Source: Caulobacter radicis
GTDB lineage: Bacteria > Pseudomonadota > Alphaproteobacteria > Caulobacterales > Caulobacteraceae
Direction: 5' to 3'
Assembly: GCF_003094615.1 (NCBI RefSeq)
Contig: NZ_QDKO01000032.1
Coordinates: forward strand, 310,001 to 374,000
DNA: 64,000 nucleotides
The notes under the pieces are model-generated. The model was not told the origin of the DNA and did no database searches. It saw nothing but the letters and a program-made list of their open reading frames with translations. The position numbers and the translations under genes were made by a program. The first letter of the stretch is position 1. Each line of letters opens with the position of its first letter. Positions 26,448 to 35,147 of the stretch are shown piece by piece.

Positions 26448-26897
26448 ATGATACCGGGCGAAGGAAGCGCTCTCGATCTGGCCGCGCGGCGGCTGGAGCG
26501 CGCCGTCGCGAACCTGGAACAGAAGATCGCCGCCGAACGGGCCGAGCGCGCGCGCGCCGTCGCCCAGCCGGTCTCGGGCGACCTGTTCGAGGCGCCCGTC
26601 GCCGACGCCGAGGTGGTCGAGAAGGCCGCCCAGCTGGCCGCCGATCTCGAGGCCGCCCGCCAGCGCGAGCGCGCCCTGGAGGAGGCTGGCGAACAGGCCA
26701 GCGAGGCCCTGGGCCGGGCCATCGCCGAGATCCGCGCCGCCCTGGGCGACGAGAGCCTGATCGGCGAAGGCGTCCATGACGACGAGGAGGGCGCCGCGCC
26801 CGCCGAGTTCGCCGACGACGAGACCGAAGACGAACCTGAAGCGTTGTACGACGAGGACGACCCGCCGTTCGACCCCGACCCGCCCGCGAAGGCCTGA
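26448..26897 (+). CDS. zauP: Coiled-coil ZapA partner, ZauP-like
   Basis: A 149-residue acidic protein. Residues about 8-105 are a heptad-like coiled coil (LAARRLERAVANLEQKIAAE, AAQLAADLEAARQRERALEE), followed by a very acidic tail (DDETEDEPEALYDEDDPP). It sits 4 bp upstream of zapA. In Caulobacter the zapA-upstream gene encodes ZauP, a coiled-coil protein that works with ZapA to keep the FtsZ ring focused. Position and structure match, so the symbol is likely. An upstream in-frame start (26382) would add 22 residues. Confidence 0.8.
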   Translation: MIPGEGSALDLAARRLERAVANLEQKIAAERAERARAVAQPVSGDLFEAPVADAEVVEKAAQLAADLEAARQRERALEEAGEQASEALGRAIAEIRAALGDESLIGEGVHDDEEGAAPAEFADDETEDEPEALYDEDDPPFDPDPPAKA

Positions 26898-26901
26898 GCC
26901 C

Positions 26902-27228
26902 ATGGCGCAATTGACCATCCACGTGAACGGCCGCCCCTACAGCGTCGGCTGCGAAGACGGCCAGGAGGCCCACCTCCTGGAGATCGCGCGCCTGTTCGAC
27001 CGCCAGGTCCGCCAGGTCAGCCAGGAAGTCGGCCAGCTGGGCGAGACGCGCCTGTTCCTGATGGGCGCTCTGCTGCTGGCCGACGAGCTGTCGGACCTGA
27101 AGCTGCGCCTGGCCCACAACCAGTCGGAACTGGCCCGCCTGCAGAACGAACAGACCCGCGTCGAAATCCGCGCCATCAAGGCCATCGACGCCGCCGCCGA
27201 GCGCATCGAGAAGCTGGCGGCGGGCTGA
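26902..27228 (+). CDS. zapA: Cell division protein ZapA
   Basis: A 108-residue protein with the ZapA N-terminal domain (AQLTIHVNGRPYSVGCEDGQEAHLLEIARLFDRQVRQ) and a long C-terminal coiled coil (SDLKLRLAHNQSELARLQNEQ). ZapA tetramers bind FtsZ protofilaments and align them in the Z-ring. Together with zauP it forms a two-gene unit, followed by the conserved 6S RNA - cyclo-ligase neighbourhood. Confidence 0.93.
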   Translation: MAQLTIHVNGRPYSVGCEDGQEAHLLEIARLFDRQVRQVSQEVGQLGETRLFLMGALLLADELSDLKLRLAHNQSELARLQNEQTRVEIRAIKAIDAAAERIEKLAAG

Positions 27229-27231
27229 TCC

Positions 27232-27300
27232 CCTCCGGCCCTCCGGGCCACCTCCCTCCTTTTGGGGGGAGCTGTCGCGGAGCGACCGAGGGGGTATCAA
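27232..27300. repeat. Partial intergenic hairpin repeat
   Basis: CCGGCCCTCCGGGCCACCTCCCTCCTTTTGGGGGGAGC followed by TGTCGCGGAGCGACCGAGGGGG, related in style (G-rich hairpin plus a small palindrome and GGGGG) to one end of the larger element at 3.7, 62.0 and 63.9 kb. It separates zapA from the 6S RNA promoter. Confidence 0.6.
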
Positions 27301-27361
27301 CAGCCGCGACAACGCGCCGGATACGGAGCCCCTATCGCGGGCCGACCCGACACCCTATATT

Positions 27362-27540
27362 GCTCCATGGCGGGTCGTGCTGCGGCTCTCGTCGAAGATT
27401 TCTATTCCCAGGGACCTTAATCTCTCTATCGGGACCTGTTCCCTCCCGTGGCCGTGGCTGCGGGAACACGGGGCCCACCTGTAACTAACAGGTTCGAGTG
27501 GATTGAAACGTCTTCACGGTTCTTCGCGGCGCCGCCACCC
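27362..27540 (+). ncRNA. ssrS: 6S RNA
   Basis: The 350-bp gap between zapA and the 5-formyl-THF cyclo-ligase gene is where 6S RNA is encoded in most proteobacteria. Here TATATT (27355-27360) looks like a -10 box, and the transcript would begin about 27366. The end arms TGGCGG (27368-27373) and CCGCCA (27532-27537) can close a rod of about 170 nt with internal hairpins such as CCTGTTCCCTCCCGTGG / GCTGCGGGAACACGGGG. 6S RNA mimics an open promoter and sequesters sigma-70 RNA polymerase in stationary phase. Exact ends are estimated. Confidence 0.85.
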
Positions 27541-27577
27541 TTTCCCTTCATCACCCTTTGCGGGCTAGAAGGTCGCG

Positions 27578-28192
27578 ATGACCATCGCCGACCCCGCCGC
27601 CGCCAAGACCGCCCTGCGCGTCTTCGTGCGCAATCGCCGCAAGCAGCTGGCCCTCGAACATCCCGAAGCCGACTGGATGGCGGTGGACGTGGCGCGCGAG
27701 CCGCTGTCGGCGCGCTTTCCGGATCCGCACGGCAAGGTCGCCGCGCTCTATCACGGCCTGGGCTCGGAGGTTTCCGCCCGCGCCCTGGCCGACTGGCTGG
27801 CCGGCGAGGGCTGGAGCCTGGCCCTGCCCAGCGTCGAGGGCGCCGATCCGCGCGGCAAGGGCGGCCACATGGTCTTCCGCGCCTGGACGCCGGGCGAGCC
27901 GCTGGCGCGCGACGCCATCGGCCTGGTGGCGCCGGTCGCCGAAAACCCCATCGTCCAGCCCGACCTGGTGGTCGCGCCGCTGCTGGGCTGGGACCGCGAG
28001 GGCCGGCGCCTGGGGCAGGGCGGGGGCTATTACGACCGGGCGCTGGAGGCCCTGCGCGGGCGCAAGGAGACCTTCGTCCTGGGGCTGGCCTATCACGGCC
28101 AGGAAACCCACAATCTGCCCGACGAACGGCACGATCAACGATTGGACGCCATTCTTACCGAAAACGAGTATATCGAGGTCCGAAAGGACTGA
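27578..28192 (+). CDS. 5-formyltetrahydrofolate cyclo-ligase
   Basis: A 204-residue protein with the family's ALRVFVRNRRKQL start, PLLGWDREGRRLGQGGGYYDRALE (nucleotide and folate site) and LPDERHDQRLDAILTE ending. The enzyme (Fau/YgfA) makes 5,10-methenyl-THF from 5-formyl-THF with ATP. Linkage to 6S RNA and zapA is conserved in proteobacteria. The next gene starts 6 bp after its stop, so the two are cotranscribed. Confidence 0.93.
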   Translation: MTIADPAAAKTALRVFVRNRRKQLALEHPEADWMAVDVAREPLSARFPDPHGKVAALYHGLGSEVSARALADWLAGEGWSLALPSVEGADPRGKGGHMVFRAWTPGEPLARDAIGLVAPVAENPIVQPDLVVAPLLGWDREGRRLGQGGGYYDRALEALRGRKETFVLGLAYHGQETHNLPDERHDQRLDAILTENEYIEVRKD

Positions 28193-28198
28193 TCGATC

Positions 28199-29020
28199 AT
28201 GCGTTTTGCTTTCTTCGGCGACGTCGTCGGCAAGTCGGGCCGCGACGGCCTGGCCGACCACCTGCCGGGCCTCCGTCGCCAGCTTGGCCTCGAGTTCGTC
28301 ATCATCAACGCCGAGAACGCCGCCGCGGGCTTCGGCATCACCGAGAACACCGCCCGCGAGCTGTTCGACGCCGGGGCCGACTGCCTGACCCTGGGCAATC
28401 ACAGCTGGGACCAGCGCGAGGCGCTGACCTACATCGTGCGCGAGCCGCGCCTGATCCGTCCGGCCAACTACCCGATCCTGTCCGACGCCCCGGGGCGCGG
28501 CAGCCACCTCTTCCAGACGGACTCAGGAAAGACGGTTTTCGTCGTCAACCTGCTGGGCCGGGTGCACATGGACGCCATGGACGACCCGTTCGCCGCCGCC
28601 GACCGCGAGCTCGACAAGGCGCCGCTTGGCCAGGTGGCCGACGCGGTGATCGTCGACATGCACTGCGAGGCCACCTCCGAGAAGATGGCCATGGGCCACT
28701 ATTGCGACGGCCGCGCCAGCCTGGTGGTGGGCACCCACACCCACGTGCCGACCGCCGACTGCCAGATCCTGACCGGCGGCACCGCCTACCAGACCGACGC
28801 CGGCGCCTGCGCCGACTACGACAGCGTCATCGGCAACCAGAAGGAAGAGCCCCTGCGGCGCTTCACCACCAAGATCAGCGGCGGCCGCTACCAGCCGGCC
28901 AGCGGCCCGGCCACGGTCTGCGGCGTGTTCGTCGAGACCGACGACCGCACGGGCCTTGCGGTCCGCGTCGAACCGATCCGCGTCGGCGGGCGGCTGAAGC
29001 AGAGCGTGCCGGAAGTCTGA
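28199..29020 (+). CDS. ymdB: TIGR00282/YmdB-type metallophosphoesterase
   Basis: A 273-residue protein starting MRFAFFGDVVGKSGRDGLADHLP, with NAENAAAGFGIT, TLGNHSWDQ and GTHTHVPTAD, the metal ligand blocks (Asp, Glu-Asn, Asn-His, His-x-His) of the YmdB family. Members hydrolyse cyclic nucleotides or phosphoesters and form di-iron/manganese centres. Physiological substrate here unknown. It is tightly spaced after the cyclo-ligase gene. Confidence 0.9.
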   Translation: MRFAFFGDVVGKSGRDGLADHLPGLRRQLGLEFVIINAENAAAGFGITENTARELFDAGADCLTLGNHSWDQREALTYIVREPRLIRPANYPILSDAPGRGSHLFQTDSGKTVFVVNLLGRVHMDAMDDPFAAADRELDKAPLGQVADAVIVDMHCEATSEKMAMGHYCDGRASLVVGTHTHVPTADCQILTGGTAYQTDAGACADYDSVIGNQKEEPLRRFTTKISGGRYQPASGPATVCGVFVETDDRTGLAVRVEPIRVGGRLKQSVPEV

Positions 29021-29136
29021 GACCTGGCGATCCCTCTCCCCTCCGGGAGAGGGATAAAAAGCTTCAATCCGCTCCCGCTTGCATCCGTCATCATCCCGGG
29101 CCCAACCTCCGTCCGAGGCAAGCACAGGAGCCCTCC

Positions 29137-29553
29137 ATGACCGACGCCGCCGTCTACACCGCCAAGGCCCACGCCGTGGGCGGGCGCCAGGGGACCGCCA
29201 AGACCGACGACGGCCACCTGGACGTCAAGCTGGGCTATCCCAAGTCGATGGGCGGCGACGGGCAGGGGACCAATCCCGAGCAGCTGTTCGCGGCGGGCTA
29301 TGCGGCCTGCTTCCTCGGCGCGCTCGGGCTGGTGGCCCGCAGCCAGAGCGTCAAGCTGGGCGAGCACAGCCTCGACAGCGAAGTGGATCTGATCAAGGAC
29401 GACGTCAGCTTCCACATCGGCGTGCGCCTGACGCTCAATGCCCCCGAGATCGACCGCGCGGTGGCCGAGGATCTGCTGCACAAGGCCCACCAGGTGTGCC
29501 CGTATTCCAAGGCCACCCGCGGCAACGTGGTGGTGGAGCTGAAGGTCGCCTGA
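29137..29553 (+). CDS. ohr: Organic hydroperoxide resistance protein (Ohr/OsmC family)
   Basis: A 138-residue protein of the Ohr subfamily. Reactive cysteines lie in YAACFLGAL and HQVCPYSKATRGN, with the typical TNPEQLFAAGYAACF block and VYTAKAHAVGGRQG N-terminus. Ohr reduces fatty-acid and alkyl hydroperoxides using lipoylated proteins. AGGAG lies 7 bp before the ATG. No OhrR (MarR) regulator is next to it. Confidence 0.93.
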   Translation: MTDAAVYTAKAHAVGGRQGTAKTDDGHLDVKLGYPKSMGGDGQGTNPEQLFAAGYAACFLGALGLVARSQSVKLGEHSLDSEVDLIKDDVSFHIGVRLTLNAPEIDRAVAEDLLHKAHQVCPYSKATRGNVVVELKVA

Positions 29554-29673
29554 TCCTGCGTCCGGCGATGGAATGGGCGGGTCGCGAGCGCCCCCTGGGG
29601 TGACAAGATGCATCTCCTGGCGGTAGAAGCGCCGCCAACCCATTCCATCGTCAGATCAGAGAAGAGCCTCCGA

Positions 29674-30426
29674 ATGGCCGGCCACTCGAAATTCAAGAAC
29701 ATCATGCACCGCAAGGGCCGCGCCGACGCCGCGCGCTCCAAGCTGTTCTCCAAGCTGTCGCGTGAAATCACCGTGGCGGCCAAGACCGGCCTGCCCGACC
29801 CGGCCATGAACCCGCGCCTGCGCCTGGCCGTGAACAACGCCAAGGCCGAAAGCCTGCCCAAGGACGTCATCGAGCGCGCCATCAAGAAGTCGCAGATGGG
29901 CGATGCGGCCGACTACACCGAGATCCGCTACGAGGGCATGGGCCCCGGCGGCGTCGGCGTGATCGTCGAGGTGCTGACCGACAACAAAAACCGCGCCGCC
30001 AGCAACGTCCGCTCGCTGTTCTCCAAGTACGGCGGCAATCTGGGCGCCACCGGCTCGGTGACCTTCAACTTCGACCGCCTGGGCCAGATCGAGTATCCGG
30101 CCGCCAAGGCCAGCGAAGACGCCATGATGGAAGCCGCCATCGAGGCCGGCGCCCAGGACGTCGAGAGCGACATGGGCGAGGACGGCGGCCACACCGTCTA
30201 CACCGCCTTCGAGGACCTCAACGAGGTGTCCTCGGCCCTGGAAGCCAAGTTCGGCGAAGCCTCCTCGACCAAGATCGTCTGGAAGCCCAAGCTGCTGAAC
30301 GAAGTCTCCGGCGACAGCGTCGCCACCCTGATGAAGCTACTGGACGCCCTGGACGAGGACGACGACGTTCAGAACGTCTATTCCAGCGCCGACATCAGCG
30401 AAGAAGAACTGGCCAAGCTGGGCTGA
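29674..30426 (+). CDS. yebC: YebC/PmpR family protein
   Basis: A 250-residue protein beginning MAGHSKFKNIMHRKGRADAARS, with YEGMGPGGVGVIVEVLTDNKNRA and the C-terminal dimer region ..KLLDALDEDDDVQNVYSSADI. YebC proteins act as transcription regulators or, as shown more recently for some members, as translation factors relieving stalls. The start at 29674 matches the family; an upstream in-frame start is ignored. Confidence 0.95.
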   Translation: MAGHSKFKNIMHRKGRADAARSKLFSKLSREITVAAKTGLPDPAMNPRLRLAVNNAKAESLPKDVIERAIKKSQMGDAADYTEIRYEGMGPGGVGVIVEVLTDNKNRAASNVRSLFSKYGGNLGATGSVTFNFDRLGQIEYPAAKASEDAMMEAAIEAGAQDVESDMGEDGGHTVYTAFEDLNEVSSALEAKFGEASSTKIVWKPKLLNEVSGDSVATLMKLLDALDEDDDVQNVYSSADISEEELAKLG

Positions 30427-30446
30427 TCCTTCGCGGCGGAACCTTA

Positions 30447-30521
30447 TCCTTCGACAAGCTCAGGATGAGGTTCTCTGCTGACCGAGCCTGCAATGGTCCT
30501 CATCCTGAGCCCGTCGAAGGA
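30447..30521. repeat. Inverted repeat of the GTCCTTCGACAAGCTCAGGATGAGG type
   Basis: Left arm 30447-30470 (TCCTTCGACAAGCTCAGG...) and right arm 30498-30521 (...CCTGAGCCCGTCGAAGGA) pair across 27 bp. This sequence class is a common intergenic palindromic repeat (BIME-like) in many alpha- and gammaproteobacteria. Confidence 0.8.
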
Positions 30522-30542
30522 CTAGGACCACGCACCAAACAG

Positions 30543-30570
30543 ACGGCCGCTCCATCTGGAGCGGCCGTTT
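30543..30570 (+). terminator. Terminator downstream of yebC
   Basis: Perfect 11-bp stem ACGGCCGCTCC / GGAGCGGCCGT with loop ATCT and a TTTCC tail. It lies 117 bp after yebC and before the ileS leader region. Confidence 0.75.
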
Positions 30571-30623
30571 CCTTGTCAGGCTCCCCTTTGCGCGCGGGCG
30601 CCGCTCTGCTATCCCCTCGCTCC

Positions 30624-30668
30624 ATGAGTTTCGTTCGGAAGATCGTGCGAATTATCCGCCCGGCGTGA
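30624..30668 (+). CDS. Candidate 14-codon leader mini-ORF of ileS
   Basis: ATG-AGT-...-TGA encoding MSFVRKIVRIIRPA, in the 320-bp gap between yebC and ileS and 78 bp before the ileS start. Three of its 14 codons are isoleucine (ATC, ATT, ATC), close together. That would suit a leader peptide whose translation senses charged tRNA-Ile. Against this, no clear Shine-Dalgarno sequence precedes the ATG and no obvious terminator/antiterminator hairpin with a T-run follows. It may be chance. Confidence 0.25.
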   Translation: MSFVRKIVRIIRPA

Positions 30669-30746
30669 CGCCGCCGGACGAGACCTCCAGCGCGCGCCGG
30701 GTTCCACCCGCCTTCTTCCGACATTCCAGAGCTGGATAGCCTTCCC

Positions 30747-33656
30747 ATGGCCGACGACGCCGCGCCCGCCCGCGACTACCGCGAAACCGTCTTTCTTCCC
30801 GACACGCCGTTCCCGATGCGCGCGGGCCTGCCCAAGAAGGAGCCCGAGATCCTGGAGGGCTGGGCGGCCCTGTCCGACAAGGGCCTCTACGGCGCCGTCC
30901 GCGCCAAGCGCCAGACCGACGGCGCGCCGCTGTTCGTGCTGCACGACGGCCCGCCCTACGCCAATGGCGCGATCCACATCGGCCACGCGCTGAACAAGAT
31001 CCTCAAGGACTTCGTCGTCCGCTCGCGCTTCGCCCTGGGCTACGACGTCGACTACGTGCCGGGCTGGGACTGCCATGGCCTGCCGATCGAGTGGAAGATC
31101 GAGGAGAAGTTCCGCAGCCAGGGCCGCCGCAAGGACGAGGTCCCGGCCGAGGAGTTCCGCCGCGAATGCCGCGCCTACGCCGCCGGCTGGATCGAGGCCC
31201 AGAAGGTCGAGTTCCAGCGCCTGGGCGTGCTGGGCGACTGGTGGAACCGCTACGCCACCATGGACTTCACCTCGGAAGCCAAGATCGTCGAGGAATTCCA
31301 CCGCTTCGCCTCGAGCGGTCAGCTCTATCGCGGCTCCAAGCCGGTGATGTGGAGCCCGGTCGAGCGCACGGCCCTGGCCGACGCCGAGATCGAGTACCAC
31401 GACCACGTCTCGCCCACGATCTGGGTCAAGTTCCCGGTCGTCGAGGGCTCTGACGCCGCGGTCGGCGCCAAGCTGGTGATCTGGACCACCACGCCCTGGA
31501 CCATCCCGGCCAACCGCGCGGTCTCCTACAACCCCGACATCCCCTACGCCGTCTTCGAGGTGAAGGCGCTGGAGGAGGGGCTCGAGTTCGCGCCCTGGTC
31601 CCAGGTCGGCGATCGCCTGATCGTGGCCGAGAAGCTGGCCGAGGAGGTCTTCAAGGCCGCCAAGGTCGCCGCCTTCGAGAAGGTCGAGAGCGTCGACTGC
31701 GAAGGCATGGTCCTGGCCCACCCCCTGGCCGACCTGGACAGCCACTATGGCTTCGCCGTGCCGCTGCTGGCCGGCGACCACGTCACCGACGACGCCGGCA
31801 CGGGCTTCGTGCACACCGCGCCGGGCCACGGCGCCGACGACTACCAGGTGTGGCTGGCCCACGGTCATCGCGAGATCCCCGACACGGTCGACCCGGACGG
31901 CGCCTACTACGCCCACGTGCCCCTGTTCGGCGGCCTCAAGGTCATCGAGACCGAGGGCAAGAAGACCGGCAAGTTCGGTCCCGCCAACGGCGCGGTGATG
32001 GACAAGCTGATCGAGGCCGGCAACCTGCTGGCGCGCGGCCGTGTCGAGCACAGCTATCCGCACAGCTGGCGCTCGAAGGCCCCGGTGATCTTCCGCAACA
32101 CCCCGCAGTGGTTCATCCGCATGGACCACGAGGTCGAGGCCCTCGGCGGCAAGACCCTGCGCGAGACGGCCGTCCAGGCCATCGCCGACACCGCCTTCCA
32201 CCCCGACGCCGGCCGCAACCGCATCGGCGCGATGGTCGAGACGCGTCCCGACTGGCTGATCAGCCGCCAGCGCAACTGGGGCACGCCGCTGGCGATGTTC
32301 GTCGACAAGCATACCGGCCACCCGCTGATCGACGCCGAGGTCAACGCCCGCATCCGGGCGGCCATCACCGAAGGCGGGGCCGACGCCTGGTTCACCCGTC
32401 CCGACGCCGACTTCCTGGGCGCGCACGATCCGGCCCAGTACGAGAAGGTCGTCGACATCCTCGACGTCTGGTTCGACAGCGGCTGCACCCACGCCTTCAC
32501 CATCGAGGGCCGTGACGACAGCGCCTGGCCGGCCGACCTCTATCTGGAAGGCTCCGACCAGCACCGCGGCTGGTTCCAGTCGTCGCTTCTCGAAGGCTGC
32601 GGCAGCCGGGGCCGTGCGCCCTACAAGGCCGTCCTGACCCATGGCTTCACCATGGACGAGAACGGCGAGAAGATGTCCAAGTCCAAGGGCAACACGATCG
32701 AGCCCCAGGCGATCACCAAGGAGTCCGGCGCCGAGATCCTGCGGCTGTGGGCGGCCATGGTCGACTATTCGGAAGACCAGCGGATCGGCAAGACGATCCT
32801 GGCCACCACCACGGACGCCTATCGCAAGCTGCGCAACACCATGCGCTACCTGCTGGGCGCCCTGGCCGGCTTCGACGAGGAAGAGCGCGTCACCGACTAT
32901 GCCGACTTCCCGCCGCTGGAGAAGTTTATCCTGCATCGTCTGTGGGAGCTGGATGGCCAGGTGAAGGCCGCCTACGAGTCCTATCGCTTCAGCGACGTGA
33001 TCCGGCCGCTGGTCGATTTCTGCCAGGGCGACCTGTCGGCTCTGTTCTTCGACATCCGCAAGGACAGCCTCTATTGCGACGCGCCGACGGCCCTGCGCCG
33101 CCGCGCCTATCGCACCGTGCTGGACTACGTGTTCGACCGCCTGACCATCTGGCTGGCCCCGCTGGCCAGCTTCACGATGGAAGAGGCCTGGGTCACCCGC
33201 TTCCCCGAGGCCGGCCCGGTGACCCTGCGGGTGATCCCGCAGACCCCGGCGGCGTGGGAAAACCAGGCCGAGGCCGCGCGCTGGGCCAAGGTCGAGACCG
33301 TCACCGGCGTCGTCACCGGGGCCCTGGAAGTCGAGCGCCGCGAAAAGCGCATCGGTTCGGCTCTGGAGGCCGCGCCGGTGGTTTACATCGCCGACGCCGA
33401 ACTGCTGGCCGCTTTCGAGGGCCTGGATGCCGCCGAAGTGTTCCGCACCAGCGCCGCGACCCTGGTCGCCGGCGAGGGCGGCGCGTTCACGATCGACGAG
33501 GTCAAGGGCGTGTCGGTGGATCCGGTGAAGGCCGAAGGCAGGAAGTGCGCCCGCTCGTGGCGCATCCTGCCGGAAGTGGGAACCGACCCCCGCTATCCGG
33601 AGCTTAGCCTTCGCGACGCCGACGCCGTGGCCTTCTGGGACGCGCAAAGGGCTTAG
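30747..33656 (+). CDS. ileS: Isoleucyl-tRNA synthetase
   Basis: A 969-residue class I synthetase. HIGH is at residues 77-80 (in NGAIHIGHALNK) and KMSKS at about 642-646 (ENGEKMSKSKGN). The editing domain contains GTGFVHTAPGHGADDY. The C-terminal anticodon-binding and zinc-like region is reduced but carries the usual ..KCARSW ending. It charges tRNA-Ile. It is followed, after a 211-bp repeat-bearing gap, by lspA as in many bacteria. Confidence 0.97.
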   Translation: MADDAAPARDYRETVFLPDTPFPMRAGLPKKEPEILEGWAALSDKGLYGAVRAKRQTDGAPLFVLHDGPPYANGAIHIGHALNKILKDFVVRSRFALGYDVDYVPGWDCHGLPIEWKIEEKFRSQGRRKDEVPAEEFRRECRAYAAGWIEAQKVEFQRLGVLGDWWNRYATMDFTSEAKIVEEFHRFASSGQLYRGSKPVMWSPVERTALADAEIEYHDHVSPTIWVKFPVVEGSDAAVGAKLVIWTTTPWTIPANRAVSYNPDIPYAVFEVKALEEGLEFAPWSQVGDRLIVAEKLAEEVFKAAKVAAFEKVESVDCEGMVLAHPLADLDSHYGFAVPLLAGDHVTDDAGTGFVHTAPGHGADDYQVWLAHGHREIPDTVDPDGAYYAHVPLFGGLKVIETEGKKTGKFGPANGAVMDKLIEAGNLLARGRVEHSYPHSWRSKAPVIFRNTPQWFIRMDHEVEALGGKTLRETAVQAIADTAFHPDAGRNRIGAMVETRPDWLISRQRNWGTPLAMFVDKHTGHPLIDAEVNARIRAAITEGGADAWFTRPDADFLGAHDPAQYEKVVDILDVWFDSGCTHAFTIEGRDDSAWPADLYLEGSDQHRGWFQSSLLEGCGSRGRAPYKAVLTHGFTMDENGEKMSKSKGNTIEPQAITKESGAEILRLWAAMVDYSEDQRIGKTILATTTDAYRKLRNTMRYLLGALAGFDEEERVTDYADFPPLEKFILHRLWELDGQVKAAYESYRFSDVIRPLVDFCQGDLSALFFDIRKDSLYCDAPTALRRRAYRTVLDYVFDRLTIWLAPLASFTMEEAWVTRFPEAGPVTLRVIPQTPAAWENQAEAARWAKVETVTGVVTGALEVERREKRIGSALEAAPVVYIADAELLAAFEGLDAAEVFRTSAATLVAGEGGAFTIDEVKGVSVDPVKAEGRKCARSWRILPEVGTDPRYPELSLRDADAVAFWDAQRA

Positions 33657-33670
33657 GCTCGCCGCATTGA

Positions 33671-33850
33671 TCCTTCTCCCCTTGCGGGAGAAGGTGTCGC
33701 CGCAGGCGACGGATGAGGGGTTGAAGGCGCGGTCAGCCGCCACGGCACCGCCAGCGCGACCCCTCATCCGACCTGCGGAGTTTATCCTCGGGCGGGCTTT
33801 GCGCGACCCGGGGGCAGGCCACCTTCTCCCGCAAGGGGAGAAGGAAGACC
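33671..33850. repeat. 180-bp element with terminal inverted repeats between ileS and lspA
   Basis: Ends CCTTCTCCCCTTGCGGGAGAAGG (left) and CCTTCTCCCGCAAGGGGAGAAGG (right) are near-perfect inverted copies, each also a hairpin. The interior carries GTCGCCGCAGGCGAC and a second inverted pair, CGGATGAGGGGT / ACCCCTCATCCG. It has no plausible gene and looks like a MITE-type element. The lspA start follows only 18 bp later. Confidence 0.75.
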
Positions 33851-33868
33851 GGGGATGAGAGAACGAAC

Positions 33869-34378
33869 GTGGCCTCTTTGAAGATCACCCGCCTGGGCTG
33901 GACCGCCTACGCCGTCGCCGTCGCCACGGTGGTGCTCGACCAGATCTCCAAGCTCTGGGTGCTGGGCCTGCTGGGCTCGGCCCAGGGTTCCAGCGCCTCG
34001 CTGCTGGGGCCGGTCAAGCTGACCATGGTCCACAACTACGGCATGAGCTTTGGCCTGCTGCGCGACCACGCCGAGTGGGGCCGCTGGCTGCTGACGATCT
34101 TCTCGGCGGCGGTGGTGGTGGGCTTGGGCGTCTGGGCGCGCAAGGCGGTGCGGCCGCTGACGGCCCTGGGCCTGGGCATGATCATCGGCGGAGCGATCGG
34201 CAACAACCTGATCGACCGGGTGATCTATGGCTACGTCGTCGACTTCATCGACGTGTCGCGACTCTATTTCCCCTGGGTGTTCAACGTCGCCGACTCGGGC
34301 ATCAGCGTCGGGGTGGCGTTCCTGTTGCTGGACAGTTTCATCGGTGAAGAGAAGAAGCTGTCGCACCAGACGGAATAG
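33869..34378 (+). CDS. lspA: Prolipoprotein signal peptidase
   Basis: A 169-residue, four-helix membrane protein from a GTG start. The two active-site aspartates lie in the conserved GGAIGNNLIDRVIYGYVVDF and FPWVFNVADSGISVGV blocks. It cleaves the signal peptide of lipid-modified prolipoproteins in the inner membrane, and several lipoproteins (YceI, BamF, DUF3617) are encoded nearby. The gene order ileS-lspA-DUF3035 is conserved in alphaproteobacteria. Confidence 0.95.
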   Translation: MASLKITRLGWTAYAVAVATVVLDQISKLWVLGLLGSAQGSSASLLGPVKLTMVHNYGMSFGLLRDHAEWGRWLLTIFSAAVVVGLGVWARKAVRPLTALGLGMIIGGAIGNNLIDRVIYGYVVDFIDVSRLYFPWVFNVADSGISVGVAFLLLDSFIGEEKKLSHQTE

Positions 34379-34504
34379 GGGCCAAACCAGGGCTTAGCGC
34401 CCAAGCAAGGCCACAAATTCGAAGGACATTGGCGCCCGCCTTCGGATGTCGTATCGAGGGCGTCCGATTTTCGGCCCCGGGGGCGGCCGCTGGAGCATGG
34501 GTTC

Positions 34505-35074
34505 ATGAAGTTCAACCGGGTTGCGACCCTGAGCGTGCTGGCCGCCGTGGCCGCCACCGGTCTGGCCGGCTGCCAGTCGGCCTCGAAGGCCCTGGGCATG
34601 AGCAAGGTGGTCCCCGACGAGTTCCGCGTCGTCACCAAGGCTCCGCTCGTCGTTCCGCCGGACTACAGCCTGCGCCCGCCGGCGCCCGGCGAGCCGCGTC
34701 CGCAGGAGCTGCAGCCGGAGAGCGCCGCGCGTCAGGCGCTGCTGGGCCAGAGCCTGGCCGCCAACCGCACCGACGGTGAAAAGCTGCTGGTCTCCAAGGC
34801 CGGCGTCGACAAGGCCGACCCGCTGATCCGCTTCGTCGTCGACGACGAGAACGGCGACCTTGCCCACAAGGACGAGAGCTTCGCCAAGAAGGTCATGTTC
34901 TGGCGCAAGGACGACAAGACCGCCGGCGCGGTGACGGCGGCGGAAGCCGGCGCCACGGCTCCGGTGCCGGTCGACGCGGCCGCCGAGGAAGAGCGTCTGA
35001 AGACCCTCACGGGCGGCGGCGCGATCGTCATCACCCGCGACAAGCAGGGCAAGATCAAGCTGCCGGGCCTCTAG
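34505..35074 (+). CDS. bamF: DUF3035 lipoprotein, BamF-like
   Basis: A 189-residue lipoprotein. The signal peptide ends in GLAGC (Cys23). The conserved segment PDEFRVVTKAPLVVPPDYSLRPP follows. This motif is shared with the N-terminal region of BamC and marks BamF, the alphaproteobacterial lipoprotein subunit of the BAM outer-membrane assembly complex. The rest is Ala- and acid-rich and probably flexible. It is downstream of lspA with a 126-bp gap and has its own strong terminator. Confidence 0.88.
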   Translation: MKFNRVATLSVLAAVAATGLAGCQSASKALGMSKVVPDEFRVVTKAPLVVPPDYSLRPPAPGEPRPQELQPESAARQALLGQSLAANRTDGEKLLVSKAGVDKADPLIRFVVDDENGDLAHKDESFAKKVMFWRKDDKTAGAVTAAEAGATAPVPVDAAAEEERLKTLTGGGAIVITRDKQGKIKLPGL

Positions 35075-35105
35075 GCCCGGGGCTGACCAGTCTGAAAGAT
35101 ATTCG

Positions 35106-35136
35106 ACGGCCCGGAGGCTTTGCTTCCGGGCCGTTT
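35106..35136 (+). terminator. Terminator of bamF
   Basis: Stem ACGGCCCGGA(GGC) / (GC)TTCCGGGCCGT with a TTT loop and TTTGC tail, just past the bamF stop codon and before a convergent gene. Confidence 0.85.
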
Positions 35137-35147
35137 GCTTTGCGAGG

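Noticed and set aside
30609..33767. A 1052-codon open frame antisense to ileS
   Set aside because: Low-complexity Arg/Gly/His product with no recognisable domain; ileS is certain on the other strand.
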